This document shows positions 22,400 through 34,695 of a DNA stretch of 64,000 nucleotides, in pieces; the stretch's first letter is position 1, and the number at the start of each line of letters is the position of its first letter. This DNA comes from Nymphaea colorata (lineage: Eukaryota; Streptophyta; Magnoliopsida; Nymphaeales; Nymphaeaceae), in NCBI RefSeq assembly GCF_008831285.2, contig NW_022204507.1:6096174-6160173 (forward strand), written 5' to 3'. The position numbers were made by a program, and so were the translations under genes. The notes beneath the pieces are model-generated. The model was not told where the DNA came from, searched no databases, and was given only the letters and a program-made list of their open reading frames with translations.

Positions 22400-23071
22400 A
22401 TGCTAAATGAATTTGGATTTCAGATCATATATGTAAATTATTTGTACATAATACAATAAATGAAATAAAAGATTAACAAGAAATCTGGCAAGTCCGAAAG
22501 GGGGAACTCTAGGGGTTGTAGAAGGCTTGGTTTTAGGGATTTTTCTACCAGATTTATTTAGGAGCAAGTAAATTAAGAAATTGAATTTCTTCTTTAACAC
22601 AACCAATAAAAAATGTGCCGATGAGTATTTTTCTCATGTATTCTAGTATTATAACAGATCACCCCACGATTGATTGGAATTAAAGTTAAAGTGAATGAAG
22701 AAAATATAATAAACTGGAGAGAGAAAAGATGCAGCAATATGAACTTGGCTAGTCTGGAAGAGAAGAAGAATACAGTGTAAGGAATTGACGAAACAGCGTG
22801 AAAGGACTGAAGCCAATGAGTAACAACTGACAGAATTGAGGAAGGAATTTCTTGAGCCATCAAGGGCCGAATTTCTTCTGTAACTTGATTATGTCAGCGC
22901 TCTACCACTCTCAAGAGTATAATGTGGTGGTGGTGGTGATCAAATGGTCCCACCTGCTCAATTTGAATTTTACGTGCAGTTTTTTGCCTATATTGTTCGC
23001 ATCCTTCTGAAAATTGCTTCTCTTACTCTGCCCTTCAATCTACCGACAAACTGGGAGTGGGGTTGCTGGAG
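22400..23071 (+). promoter_or_regulatory. Upstream region of NLR-B with CTACCAC/GTGGTGG box
   Basis: It parallels 650-1,319 of unit A. The box is at 22,900-22,955. The TATA-like stretch of A is altered here (CCAATAAAAAA). It is about 90% similar to A by eye, lower than the identical first 398 bases of the unit. Confidence 0.4.
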
Positions 23072-23340
23072 ATGGGGGCAGTAATAGATGCTCTTGTGCA
23101 AACAGCCATTTATACTACAACCAATTTGTAGAAAGAGACGAAATATTACATCTTGAATGCCAAAGATGATCAGAAGAAGCTCCAAAGGATCCTGAAAATC
23201 TTCCAAAAGGCCATCAAAGATGTTGATCGAGTCCTTTTTCGGGAAGGAGTGTGACGGAGAACTCGAGTTTGAGCTCAAGGATGTTCATTATGATGCCGAG
23301 GACATCATCGAAGGAAATTGAAGCAAAATTGAGGCCACCA
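23072..23340 (+). pseudogene. NLR-B coiled-coil piece (broken)
   Basis: From ATG 23,072 (MGAVIDALVQTAIYTTTN) the frame hits TAG where A has TTG (Leu), then continues as KKLQRILKIFQKAIKDVDRV. One extra T near 23,240 shifts it to LEFELKD-like sequence. A TGA follows EGN near 23,318, at a position where NLR-C has CGA. The lesions show this copy was lost independently of its C counterpart, on top of the shared ones. Confidence 0.75.
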
Positions 23341-23559
23341 AGAGGGATCAGGTACGGAAGCGGTCTTTGACCACTGCACTCTTCCTATTATGAAGATGTT
23401 TCTTTTCGTTAACAACTTGGTAACAAAATCAAGAAAATCAATGAAAGGCTTGATAAAATAAAGAATGATTGGGACATGGTGGATAGGCTCAAAACAACAC
23501 CAAAAGGGGGTGGTAAGGATGAACATGACAACCCAAAGAGGCAACCCATCAGATAGGTG

Positions 23560-24582
23560 TACACCTGCCCATAGGCAGGGAGAATATTAAAAAGGTGTTA
23601 GTAGAAATGCTCTCGTCGAATGACTTTTGTAGTAAGACTGAGAAGGGTGGTGCTTCTATTATCTCCATTGTTGGAAAGGGAGGGATGGATAAAATGACTC
23701 TTGCAAACAAGGAATTTAATGAAGTTGAACGACAGTTCGGGGAATGCAGGTGGTCGGTTTGTGTTTCAGGAAGAGCAAACCATACGGATTTGGTGTGGCA
23801 GATATTAAGGGAAGGGTGCAAGAGTTCTGGAGAAAACACTGATTGTTCCTTGACAGACTTATGCAGTGGGGAGCAAAATTTTGATTACCAGTAGAAAGAA
23901 ATATGTGTCGGAGGGGATGGGTGCTTTCTATAAGCATGAATTACAAGAATTTAATTTCCACCAAAGTTGGTACTTGTTTCTGAAGGAGGTTTTAAGAGAA
24001 GGCCAAACCGAAGAAGATTCGGTGACGCATAAGATCAAATTTGTTGGAGAGGGAATAGTAAAGAAGTGTGGTGGGTTGCCACTTGTGATTAAGATGGTGG
24101 GGTCCATGATCCGCACCAAGAAAATGAGTAGGGAGGACTGGAAGTCAGTCGTGGATAGTAAGATATGGGAATGGAAGACTCCTGCAGCCTCATCATCGTC
24201 CACTGAAATAGGTGACGATATTCTTCCAGGTCTCATGCTGAGCTACGATGACTTGCCATATTATTTGAAGAGTTTTTTTGTGTATTGCTGCATTTATCCA
24301 AAGGATTATGAGATTGAAAGGGAGACATTGATCATGCATTGGGTGGCACTTGGATTGATTGAGGTTGGCATGGATGTTAAAGCAACAACAAACCAATACA
24401 TTGAAGATTTGATAAGGCGGTGTTTGATTGAAGAAATTGATTTGAAGACCATCAAATTGCATGACATTTTGCTTGACCTTGCCTTATATATAGGTGGAAG
24501 GGAATATGGCCATGCCTCTACTACTGAGCACACCCACCATGTCATTACTTGGTGTACACGATGCAGAGGCACACAAGCATAA
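23560..24582 (+). pseudogene. NLR-B NB-ARC region (broken)
   Basis: Two frames: 23,595-23,894 and 23,866-24,582. The P-loop is GKGGMDKMT, with both the second Gly and the Thr changed. About 110 bases present in A (2,128-2,241), coding for kinase-2 (Walker B) and flanks, are missing at about 23,868, with a frame shift. RNBS-B (GSKILITSRKK), GLPL, RNBS-D (YCCIYPKDYE) and LHD then follow in one frame. Without kinase-2 the nucleotide switch cannot work. The kinase-2 loss is shared with NLR-C. Confidence 0.8.
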
Positions 24583-24613
24583 TACCTTGGAAACAGCAAA
24601 TAAGGTGTGAACA

Positions 24614-26303
24614 TTGTTGGCTGATTCCAATTCTTATTTGCAGGTTTATATTGAACACTTGACCAATTTCAAGTGGTTGAGGGTGTTGTCATTGAGGGGA
24701 TGCGAAATGGATGAGCTGCCAAAGTCCATTGAATACCTTTCACATGAACAAACTACAGGGGGAATTGTCAATACAAGGGTTGGGGGGTCAAGAAAAGCTA
24801 TTGATTGTGCAAGACATGCACGATTTCTTAAGGAGAAGCATGGCATAATTAGTTTGGAATTCTACTTCGGAATTACTGGAGGTGTTTCTGAACAGAGTGG
24901 TACTTCGGAACAGAGTAATGACGAACAGAGTGGTGCACTAGAGGCCACTTTGGCTGGAGTGCTTGGAGATATGTGATTATAAAGGAAAGATGGCAGTTTG
25001 GCATTTGAATACTGAGCACACCAAGCTACATTCACTAAATCTGGAAAGATGCCATTTATGGGGAAAACTAATAAGCATTACCTCGTTGAAAGTACTAAAT
25101 GTCATCAATTGCCCAGCACTATGTGAAATAGCTAGCACGCCTGCCTTGGAGTCGTTGAAGGTGGAGGAATGCTGCAGCCTATATCAATTACCTCATCACA
25201 TGCCTGCTCTCAAGTGGTTGGACGTGGCACTTTGTGGCAGCCTAGAGCAATTGCCTCATCACAAGCCTGCTCTCAAGTCGTTGATGGTGTGGGCACGTGA
25301 TAGCCTAAAGGCTCTTGTTAAAATGCCTGCCTTGGAGTCATTGGAGGTGAGTTATTGTGACGGCCTAGAGCATTTACATGACATGTCTGCTCTCAAGTCA
25401 TTGATGGTGCGGAGATGTGATAAGCTGAAGACTCTAGCTGACATGCCTGCCTTGCAGTCGTTGGAGGTAGAATTTTGTGACAGCCTAGGGTAATTATATC
25501 ATGACGAGCCTACTCTCAAGTCGTAGAAGGTGTACGGACCTAATAGCTTGAAGGCTCTTGTTAATGTTCCTTTACTTGAGGAGTTGATGGTGGAAGGTTT
25601 GCTCAACTGGGAAGGGTGGCCAGCAGAAGGATTAGGGGAAACAACATTGACTTCAATGCCAAGGTTAAGAGAGGCGAATTTTATGAATTGTCCAAAGATG
25701 CAGACAGACGGCTTGCTTGATGCTCTATTGGAGCTGGCGGGGCATGATGGTTAAGTGACTCAGCTCCAAAGTCTGTCAGTGTGTTTTTGCCTAAGTGCAA
25801 GATTGGGATGGAAATTCCTTGAGCTACTCCCCAACCTCATTGAGTTAATGTTGGATCCAGACTCAGCAGTACTACTTTCATAGCCATTGCCATCGGAGGT
25901 ATCAACATTTCAACCCTCCCTCAAGTCTCTATCTTTGAGCGACACCAATGTTGATGAGGTCAAATTGTGAAGGGTGCCTCAGTGCTTGTGGGGTCTCTCC
26001 TAACTGGAGACATTGTACCTAAACTATTTCTATGAGGACATCAGCTTCCGAGGCCACTGGCAATGCCTCCCAAAACTGAGATACGTAGAGCTTCAATACT
26101 TCCCCAGTCTGAAGTCTCTGGTGGACATTACTACCCACCAAAATGAAAATGATGCAGTAGCAACAACATGTCCCATTGATGCAAAGGAACAGGTCACCTG
26201 CCTCTTGAAGCTTGAAAAGTTAGTAAATTACTTTTGTCCAGTACTCCATCTGCTGCAGGATCTCAGGGACCATCATGGGGAAAGGTTATCCATCCTTGGC
26301 TAA
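24614..26303 (+). pseudogene. NLR-B LRR region (broken)
   Basis: First LRRs as in A, then a ~290-bp deletion at about 24,748 relative to NLR-C (from TTTCACATG to AACAAACTACAGG). An 11-bp deletion near 24,946 shifts frame. Then come a good LRR frame 24,963-25,493 with the 20-21-residue repeats, and 25,530-25,754 and 26,013-26,303. Stops at about 25,491 (CAA to TAA), 25,524 (TTG to TAG) and 25,752 (CAA to TAA) are identical in NLR-C and absent from NLR-A. Confidence 0.8.
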
Positions 26304-26339
26304 AGTGGTGGAGGTGCTGTTATATCATGTTACGAAACC

Positions 26340-26940
26340 TTTTCTGTTTCGTTGGCTGAAGCCTTCTGTATTTACATATGTCCTGCACTTGATCTGCCGC
26401 AGGAGTTAAGATGCCATCTTGGAGGAAAGGTAACAATTATCCGATATGTTTTAGTGTTTAACATAGGTGAGAGATTGTAACTATATATTTTTTTGGTCAA
26501 GTATGAATCTTTTGCATTTCGTCGGCTCTTTTTTTCTCTCCCTTGTTTGATTTAGGTCTTGTACATTTTTTATGTCATGTTTTCCATCTGCAAAAGTAGA
26601 GTGAATCTGTAAAAATCAATAGATTGCAACTGCTTTCAGCAAACATGGCAGAAGTCAATAGGACTTGGTCATGTTGGTGTGTTTCACTGAGAATATCAGC
26701 CTGGGAGGCCACAGGAAATGCCTCCCGGAACTGAGAAAGCCAGTTCTTTTTTACTTCCCCAATCTCAAGTCTTCTGTTGGCCGCAAATAGTATTACTCCT
26801 CAACAAAATGATGCGGTAGTAACCACATTTCTCACGGATAAACAGGAACAGATCGCCTTCTTGTAGAAGCTTAAATGGTAGAGCAGCTAAGAGAGCTAAG
26901 AGAGCCTCTTGGAAAAAGGTTTACAATTACTGAAATATTT
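26340..26940 (+). pseudogene. Decayed extra LRR-tail modules behind NLR-B
   Basis: Counterpart of 4,985-5,560. It contains CCTGCACTTGATCTGCCGCA and, near 26,690-26,940, GGGAGGCCACAGGAAATGCC with the downstream module. Stops and indels throughout. Confidence 0.6.
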
Positions 26941-27220
26941 TAATTTGTAAAAAATCGGTGACAGATTGAAACTAATTCTTTTTTTGTTAAACATGAATGT
27001 TTTTTGCTTTTTGTCGGCTCTTTTCTTTCCCTCCCTTCCTTTATTTAGGACCTGTAAAATTTTTATGCCATGTTTTCCATTTTCTCTTTCACCCACCAAA
27101 CATTGGGTCAATTAGTTCTTAGTCGATCCAACCACCATTTAGTTTTTATGCATCCGCATAATATTTTTCTTCCTTTATTTTCTTGACTGTCACATCATGA
27201 CAGAATGGACAGTCTTAGTA

Positions 27221-27222
27221 TG

Positions 27223-27258
<36 letters not shown>
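27221..27258. repeat. TA microsatellite
   Basis: A TATGTATG start is followed by an almost pure TA run ending in CATATAG. It is longer than its counterpart at 44,760-44,790. Confidence 0.8.
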
Positions 27259-27262
<4 letters not shown>

Positions 27263-28454
27263 GTTACAAATCTGTTGGATCCTTATCCAAAACCTGTATG
27301 GTTGTTATCAGAGATGCTCACTTCCTATTGTATTGCTGAGTCCTCCACCTAAGGCTAATATTGGCAAATATTAAAATCTCTAAGTAAGTGGGCTTGTATT
27401 CTTAACTCTTGAGAAGATGCACTAGCCAGCACTATATACATTCCTTCACAATCATTTGTAGCTCATGCATTTTAAAATTTCCTTTTAATTCAGGGGGATA
27501 TATTGAAATATTAAAATTTTAAATCTTTTGCAATGTGTAAGGTTCTAAGAAATCACACCAACATGTCCATGTGAAGCTTTTTGGCATCGCTTGTTTTATA
27601 AGGAAGCAGGCCCTAATGATTGGATGTCTTCTCTCTTGGCACATGTTTTGATGATTTTAATACACCAATTCCAGAATTTTAGTTCTTTCTCTATCAAACA
27701 CATAATTTCCAATTTTAAAATCAAAGTTCCAGACTATCAAGGGGAAACTAGAGTTGGAAGTTTCATTCCAATTCTAGTTGAAGGTGAAATTTTGTTTCTA
27801 TAACACAAGGTCATCATAGCCCCCTTAAACTTAGTCCTCTAAGGCTTTCTAGAAGTGTTTATGGCATCATTGAAGGTGGTTCCACGAAAAGTTATAGGTG
27901 GCTATTCAGTTCCATGAAAACATATGCCACGCAAGGTTGGGGAGAGAATGGAACTGCTTTTAAAAAGATACAAATGGCACCACATGTTCCCTTCAATTTG
28001 TCACATTGACATTTTGTCCTTGTGAAGAGAGAGAGGGACTGAAGGAGGGGGGGGGAGAAACCCCTTGTTTTCATGGTTTTACCATAGAATTTGTTCTTAT
28101 TGGTGTGCAACTTTGTGAATAAGTGGAAATTTTTAAGTTGTTTGCTCATTTTACTTACAGCACTAAAAAGAATATCTTGGTACTACAGGACAATCATTAC
28201 AAACTTTGTATCACATGAAAACCAATTTTCCTTTCAACTTGTGGTAACAACTTTTGCTTTGGTGTCATACATGAACTAAATGAGTTGACGTGAACAAGTT
28301 TTAAAAAATAAGTTAGGCCATAAATCAGTTAAGCAAGTTAAGGGAGTCAAGCTCGAGCTTGATGTTGTATAATCAAGTCGAGCTCAAGAGGGACAAGCTT
28401 GGGCTCGACTCATGTGCAGCCCTACATGGTGATGCAATGTCGTTGCTACAAGTT
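27259..28454. other. Spacer of unit B, no gene seen
   Basis: It matches unit A at 5,743-6,394 and then jumps to the A-equivalent of 10,539. About 220 bases at 28,054-28,284 (AGAAACCCCTTG...) are absent from A but present in C (45,590-45,815). They lack clear inverted ends. Confidence 0.5.
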
Positions 28455-28677
28455 TAGGCATCCCAAACATTTTTATTAACATTATAATAGATAACAAAAG
28501 ACAAGATACCTGAGCTAGAACAAAACAAAAAAGAAGAGACATAAACCTCAAATAGAAAGATAGAAACTACAACTAACAAAAAAGAAGGTGGGCATAAAAC
28601 CAACCTCACTGCACAAAAGGATTACAGCCTCATTGAAATTGATTGTTGACGGCAAATACATCAGCTACAAAAAGGAA

Positions 28678-28772
28678 ATTTTCTGCACACCATTTCACCA
28701 CATACAGACATTTTCTGCACACCATTTTACCACATACAAGCATTTTCTGCACACCATTTCACCACAAACAGA
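28678..28772. repeat. 32-bp tandem repeat, three copies
   Basis: Units read ATTTTCTGCACACCATTTCA plus CCACATACAGAC with small changes. One more copy than in unit A. Confidence 0.7.
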
Positions 28773-29039
28773 TTGACCGCAAAACCTTGTAGTAAGGAGG
28801 AAAGATCACCTCTTGATATTTCCACCTTATACCAGCTATCATATCCTTAAATCATTGGAGACACTCCATTCGAGACCACTCAGAATCAGATTGGCATGAT
28901 GCATAGTAGAATTTCTTTGTTTCCTTACGTTCCAAAAGAGTACATGTAAGCATAAACACAGCGTATTGTAACCCATTTATTTGAAAGAGCATTTGAACCA
29001 CTGTGGTATAACTTTTTGAATAGAGTTATGCACTTCTAG

Positions 29040-29205
29040 CCATGACCGCTCCCCCCTCATATTTTGGAAAAAATATGATACTTATATTTCTAAACATTTT
29101 TAATTTGGGCTATGTAAAAATTTTGAAAAATATTGTTCAGTACTTGTGTATGTTTTGCAAATACTATTCTACCCTTCCTAAAAAAATTGCTGGCTTCGCC
29201 CTTGT
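29040..29205. repeat. TGGCTTCGCC-ended repeat in LINE, unit B
   Basis: Same block as 11,405-11,570, inserted at the same place, so the insertion predates the segmental duplication. Confidence 0.5.
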
Positions 29206-30780
29206 ATCTAGGGTCTTCTATTTTTTATTTCATGTCCATTTCATCTAAAGTTAATGAAATTATGATTACCCCAATCCTCACACCAAATTTTCACCTTTAC
29301 TGTAACCCAAACACTGCTAAATTAAGTAACAAACCTCTTCTCATCCCCAAAAGGCAGCTTTTCCATATACAGGAGAAATAAGCATTACTTTATAGTGTTC
29401 ACAAGCGCCCATTCAAGTATTAGTGTCTGACCAAAAGAGTACATAAGGAGTTGGTGACATCAAGAAGGCCAAGACCACCTTCTTGTATCGGAGCAAGCAG
29501 ACTTCCAACTAAGTAAGTGATGTTTCCAAATATGATGACAATCCCCCCAAATAAAATGACAATTTATTCTCTATAAAGTTCAGTACCATAAGTGGAAGTC
29601 TAAATGCTCTCACCCAACAACCCAACTTCCTGCAGAACATGCTTCTCATATAAGTAAGTGGATGGTCCACCCTTCTACAAAGCTTCTGACATAAGTCAGG
29701 GGTGAGAGTACCAACAAATAATGGAACCCAAATAAGTAAAGGGAAGTTGAGACAACTGTCAATCAAATCGGTTTGCAATGACGATTGTGCTGTCAAGAAC
29801 ATTAAAATGAATAAAAAATGAAATGAATTTATAGTCAAACCTGCTTTGGAAGTGAAATCAGGTAAAACTTGGTTTAAAGAAGAAGTGGATTTTCACAACA
29901 GCCCAAAAAAATAAAAGGATGTCATTTGCAAAGAAGAAGCGCCACAGGTAAGAAGTAAATTGAGAAAGTCATTTTAGGAGCTTCCTGTCCTGTAAAACTC
30001 GCCATTGGAGGTTTTCAGAGAAAACTTTCATAACACAACAACAGTAAACAAAAGTGGAGAGAGAGGGTGCATTTGTCATCGGCCTCCTTGGCAAAAAAAA
30101 GTGGTTCCCTCCCTTCTTAAAGGTGACAACTAAGGAAGCAGTAGAAACATAAGTAATAATTTTCCTCACCCAATCTTCACTGGATCCCAAAAAAGGAAGA
30201 CCAAGGTGAAGGAAAGACCATCTCACTTTGCCATAAGCATTTGGAATATATAATTTGAGGAGAAAAAATTGTTCTATATGCCCTTAACCAAGCTATTGAC
30301 CGTTTCAAGTGCAAGGTGCATGGTTGGTGAATAAATCTACTGGAAAGATCAGATGCCCTCGTTCTGAGCCAATAATTGTGCTAAAACAATCTTCATTATC
30401 TCAGCCGTCAACTTATCAACTAGTTGTATATCAAATTGCACAATGATGTAGGTCAAGACTTTAATATCCATAATGACAAGAAATTAAAAATCAATATCAT
30501 CTGTGTTGCATTTGCCTATCTTACAAGTTCGTTTGAGATGAAGAAATTTCTCACCACTAGTGCTGCATATTTTGCATCCCAAAATTTCTTTTGGTTCACC
30601 AATGAGAATTTGTTCAGCAAAGTGGAGAAGGGTCCACCAGCCATCAGTACGAGGCTTAGTTTTTCTGGCACATTGTTCATTCTTGGTGCATTTCCATATT
30701 CATTTAAGCATTATTCTCCACTTAAATGCAGTTTGGGGCATGGTAAAGATTTCATATTGTTTTAGAAATTTTAAATTTTA

Positions 30781-31499
30781 TAAAGCAAAAAATGATATAA
30801 GACTCAATCCTTAAAATAAGAAAACTATTTGTGAGGCATTGGAAAGGAGAGTTCTATATTTTTTTTTATAAAATGGTAGGAGATATGTTTTAGAAGAAAT
30901 AATCTTAACTAATGAATCATTTGATTTGGAAAAATCATTTGAAATAATGCCTCACAAACAGTGATTACCATCATGGGTACTGCACTCTGCTAAACACTGA
31001 ACGCTCTCTCCCACTCGCATGCTGGTTATTGCGAAATCTGGCCTGAGGGAGTTAAATGCCTTTTCATTGGCTTGAATTTGATTGAGGCAATGAGGTGGGT
31101 ATTTGGTCCTGCCACCCTAGGTAGGCCCCACACGAGTCCAGGCAGCATGGTTAAAATTAAAAAAAAAAGAAAAGAGTGAAAATTTCATATTTTTCTAACG
31201 GCAAAATGACCATTTTGTAGAATGAATTTGGCTCCGGTTTTGACAATTTTGGGTCCGCTTGAATCTTAATAAATTTTTCCCGAACCAGGAAGGGTTCAGG
31301 TCGATGTCAAATGCCCGAATTAAGGATTGAATTTGTGTTTTCAGTCAAGTTTTAGATTTTATAAAGCGAAATTGAGACCCAAGGTGAGGGGAGTTTGTGT
31401 GCGTGCTCAGGGATCCAACTTGAAATATAATGCTGGAGGTTGGTTCTCGGGCTTCGTTTTTTATATTTGGATAAAAAATTTGGGTTGGATCTAGGTTAT
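30781..31499. other. Spacer of unit B, no gene seen
   Basis: AT-rich sequence with GGTGGGTATTTGGTCCTGCC and other non-coding text. It is present in C (48,290-49,035) and absent from A, where the LINE at 12,395 joins straight to the TA tract. Confidence 0.5.
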
Positions 31500-31524
31500 G
31501 GTTTGTGCATTGAATTTGGATATG

Positions 31525-31556
<32 letters not shown>

Positions 31557-31990
31557 TTTGTTTTGGATTGTGATCTGGATTTTGACTCTATTTTTGGATC
31601 TTGGATTGGTTTTTGGATACAGGCTATATTTTTGGATCTAATGCTTAGTTTTCGATCTGAATTTGGCACAATTTTCGATCTAAAGCTTAGATTTGGATTC
31701 AGATCTGGGGCTCAATTTTGTATCTGGATCTTAAATTTGGGTCTAGATATGGATCTATGGATCCATTTTTTCATTAAATCATGGATTGGATCAAATATGA
31801 GTCCAAGGCTCTTCAATCTAGACTACGTGGATCTAGATATTGACGGAGGGCTCTTTTGCAATCTAGAAGTGTTATTTGGATCCAAATATGGGTCCTGGGA
31901 TCTGATTTCGATTTACATCTAGGATTTGGATCCAGATATGGGTCTAGGGTCTTGTTTTCAGTCTCTTTATGAACTTTTGGACTGAATCCC
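31500..31990. repeat. TA tract and cryptic GGATCT-rich repeat, unit B
   Basis: TA-rich run at about 31,519-31,558, then reiterated TTTGGATC / GGATCTAGATATGG motifs. The apparent 160-codon frame across it (31,440-31,922) is low-complexity. Confidence 0.6.
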
Positions 31991-33512
31991 TGTCTGAATG
32001 TGGATTTGAATTACAAAATGTGTCTAGATTTGGGCTGTGCTTGAGTCCAAACTTCTGAAATTAGATCTAAATGGGTCCTAAATCAAGTAGACAATATAAT
32101 CAGATAAGAAATTGATCAAAATTAAGGAAAATCAAGGTGTTTGCAGCCAGCAATCTTTGATATTTTGTTGTAAACTCACCATAAAATGTTCAAAAAGTGC
32201 TGATAACCCCAAACAACGGTTGGATCTATCCTCCACCACTGGCAAGACAATCACGTGGTGGTGGAGCTAATTAAATGGACCCACTCACTCAACTTGATAT
32301 TTATGAGGGGAGTGCCTAAGTATACAAGTCAACCATAATTTTCTGCAGCAGCCTCATCTTTATCATCTGTTCTTGCTTTGCCATTCTTTCCCTCCCTATC
32401 CTACATTCCCCTATCCCCAATACTCATACCAAATTTTCACCTTCTTACCATTACCCAAACACCGCTAGATTATGTAACAAACCTCTTCTCGTCCCCAAAA
32501 GGCAGCTTTTCGATATCAATGAGAAATGAGCTTTAGTTTACAGGGTTCACAAGCTCCAATTCAAGTATTGGTGTCGGACCAAATGAGCCCGCAAGGAGTT
32601 GGAGATTCTAGCATGAAAAGTTCTAGTAAAGAAAACACAGGAAATGTCAATCGGAAATATCGATGGAAAACCCTGTTGAATAGGTAGGGTTAGACCAGGG
32701 ATAACATGAACAAGCATTTGAGCTTCTGTCAATAGCCTTTTTGTGTCCATTGTATATGCAAAAAAAATGGTATTACATGCACAACTCTTAGTATCACAGT
32801 GCAAGACATTTATCGTAGCTTCCGCAAGAGTACATAGGCTCAACAAAGGGGAACTGCATCCCCAAGGGGGTTGGTGCCTTAGGCAGGTGGGGGCTGGTAG
32901 ACTGCTAGTTTCCGTTTTGAATCCCCACTGTGTCAACTCCCTGTGCTGAAAAGGTAGGCACCGCTATGAAAATTGATCCATAATGTGGGCACCTTTACCA
33001 AGGAACCAAAAGCAGACTTGGACTTTATGGGGACTTCATTGTAAAAAATGACTTCTAATACTCATTCTGCTTTCCCAAATAGGAGAAACACAAAACGTTT
33101 TTACCAATATTCTGATTTTATTTGATGAATTTAACAAGTTAAAACTATGGGAAGCCCCATACGAACCAAGAGGTACATGTCCACTCTTCATTTCTTCAAA
33201 TCTCATTACATGTCTTTATCGTTGCAGCCAGTGGTAGAGCCAAAAATTTCTGGTTGAGGGGCACTTGAAGTGTAAGATTCAAATCTTAAGGGACACTGAT
33301 ATGTAAAAACCTGAAAATTAATGAAGTTTTTGTATGTAAATAGAATAATTCTTTTGGGTTGGTGTGGGCAAGTGCGCACACTAGCAATAATGTAGCTCTG
33401 CCACTAGGACACAGTAGCTAAGCTTTCACTATGGTCTACATGCTATGCATCCCCATCTTTGGCTGCTGTAAATATAATTTTTTGTTAATACAAGTCCAGA
33501 GCCTAACTCCCA
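31968..33512. repeat. Tract identical to unit C (49,504-51,048)
   Basis: Read line by line at constant offset 17,536, I find no difference. Differences resume at 31,967 (T against G) and at about 33,513 (CCATC against CGAAC). It covers the fossil leader and the hAT-like MITE. No coding gene is supported. Confidence 0.75.
33228..33410. mobile_element. hAT-like MITE, unit B
   Basis: CAGTGGTAGAGC at the left, GCTCTGCCACTA at the right; counterpart of 14,028-14,205. Confidence 0.6.
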
Positions 33513-33556
33513 CCATCTTCCATAGGAAACCTGAGCTGCTAATTACCCAATATCTA

Positions 33557-33961
33557 GAGATGTCAGCATATCCCATTTGGATCAGATATCTGATCAAACT
33601 CTATCGAAAAAAATCAGATATGAAAAAAGAAAATATCTGGTTAATCAGGCTGATCATATTTGTATTTAAGAATGGCATATGATTGGATTCAGATATACAT
33701 AATATCCTGTCATATTCGGATTCGTTGGATTTATTTTTAAAGAAATATCCTATATCTAATGCTCTTAAATTCTAAAAAAAATGGCTAAATTTGGTTCAAA
33801 ATTCGGATTCAGATTCAGATATGAATGTAAAAGTCAATTGCGAAATCAGATTTTGAATTTTGGATTCAGATATAAATTTCTTTGTTTTTCAAATATGAAT
33901 ATCCAAAAAAGTGGATACAGTTAAAAGTATATCTGATTTGAATGTGATCTGCTGACATCCC
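33557..33961. mobile_element. GGATGTCA-ended MITE 1, unit B
   Basis: GAGATGTCAGCA and TGCTGACATCCC ends as in unit A. Confidence 0.6.
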
Positions 33962-34264
33962 AACTATATCCACATAAATTGTCCAAAGATCAGAAGACAA
34001 ACATGCAGCCCCTGCGAAATGAATTAGCATGAGATTTGCAATTAGAAGGAATGCAACAGGCAAGCTTAGCATCACAAGGAGGTTCTGATACACTCTTTGT
34101 TACGCATATCAATGGCCAAAAAGAGCAGCAAATAAGCCAGATGTGGGCTTGTTAGAGCAGTTTTAGCAGGGTCAACAGCTTTTCAGTGAGGAGTGGACTT
34201 GGATTGTGGATCTAGCATTAGGAGCTGCCACCCAGGTTTGCTTGTCTTATGCCATCAGCCATAG

Positions 34265-34695
34265 GGATGTCAACAGATCAGATTCGAAGAGAATATACTC
34301 TTAACCATATGTAGCTGCTTTTTCAAATATTCACGTGTTCATATTTGAATTCTGATTTGAACATGAGTGAATAAAAGTCATATCTAAGTCTGAAATCCAA
34401 TTTTGCAATCTGAATATGATCTGAATCCAACCTTGCATTCACTTCCAAATCTGAATTTTGAACCAAATCTAGCTGACTTTCAATACATAAGAGTGTTGGA
34501 TGTATGATATTTGTTTAAAACTAAATCCAATTTGATCAAATATTTACATATATCTGAATCCGAATCCAATAGAATGTCATTTCTTAAATCCAAACCTGAT
34601 CTGATTTTTCCATTAGACATTATATTTTTTTTCTATAACTGGTTTTTCAGATTGGATTGGTTGGATATCTGATTCAAATCGAATATATTGACTTC
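34265..34695. mobile_element. GGATGTCA-ended MITE 2, unit B
   Basis: Left end GGATGTCAACAGATCAGATT; right end ATTGACTTCC with one change from the perfect repeat of unit A. Confidence 0.6.

Larger units (their letters stand above)
28455..30780 (-). mobile_element. L1-type LINE fragment, unit B (dead)
   Basis: Minus strand, extending further 5' than in A. Near 30,440-30,500 it reads PTSLCNLIYN, the counterpart of the L1 block PISLCNVIYK. The RT frame 30,226-29,969 has FLHLGLPFLGSSEDWVRKI and VSTASLVV. The first catalytic Asp block reads LYIPNAYGKV (Asp to Tyr) and the F/YADD box reads FANDILLFF. The part 29,838-29,509 has VPLFVGTLTPDLC, and GGLGLLDV follows at about 29,465-29,490. The tail with W..RKQRN lies near 28,930. 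The TGGCTTCGCC repeat (29,040-29,205) interrupts it. No ORF1, endonuclease or target duplication found. Confidence 0.65.

Noticed and set aside
30424-30765. 113-codon plus-strand frame conserved in unit C (47,947-48,276)
   Set aside because: It is the antisense of the LINE reverse-transcriptase region, so conservation follows from the shared element.
31440-31922. 160-codon plus-strand frame rich in LDLGL and FGSRF repeats
   Set aside because: Low-complexity translation of the GGATCT-rich tract; length depends on repeat phase.
32547-32936. 129-codon minus-strand frame identical in B and C (50,083-50,472) as a conserved protein
   Set aside because: Nucleotide identity extends over the whole 1,545-bp noncoding tract, and the unit A counterpart differs by frame shifts.
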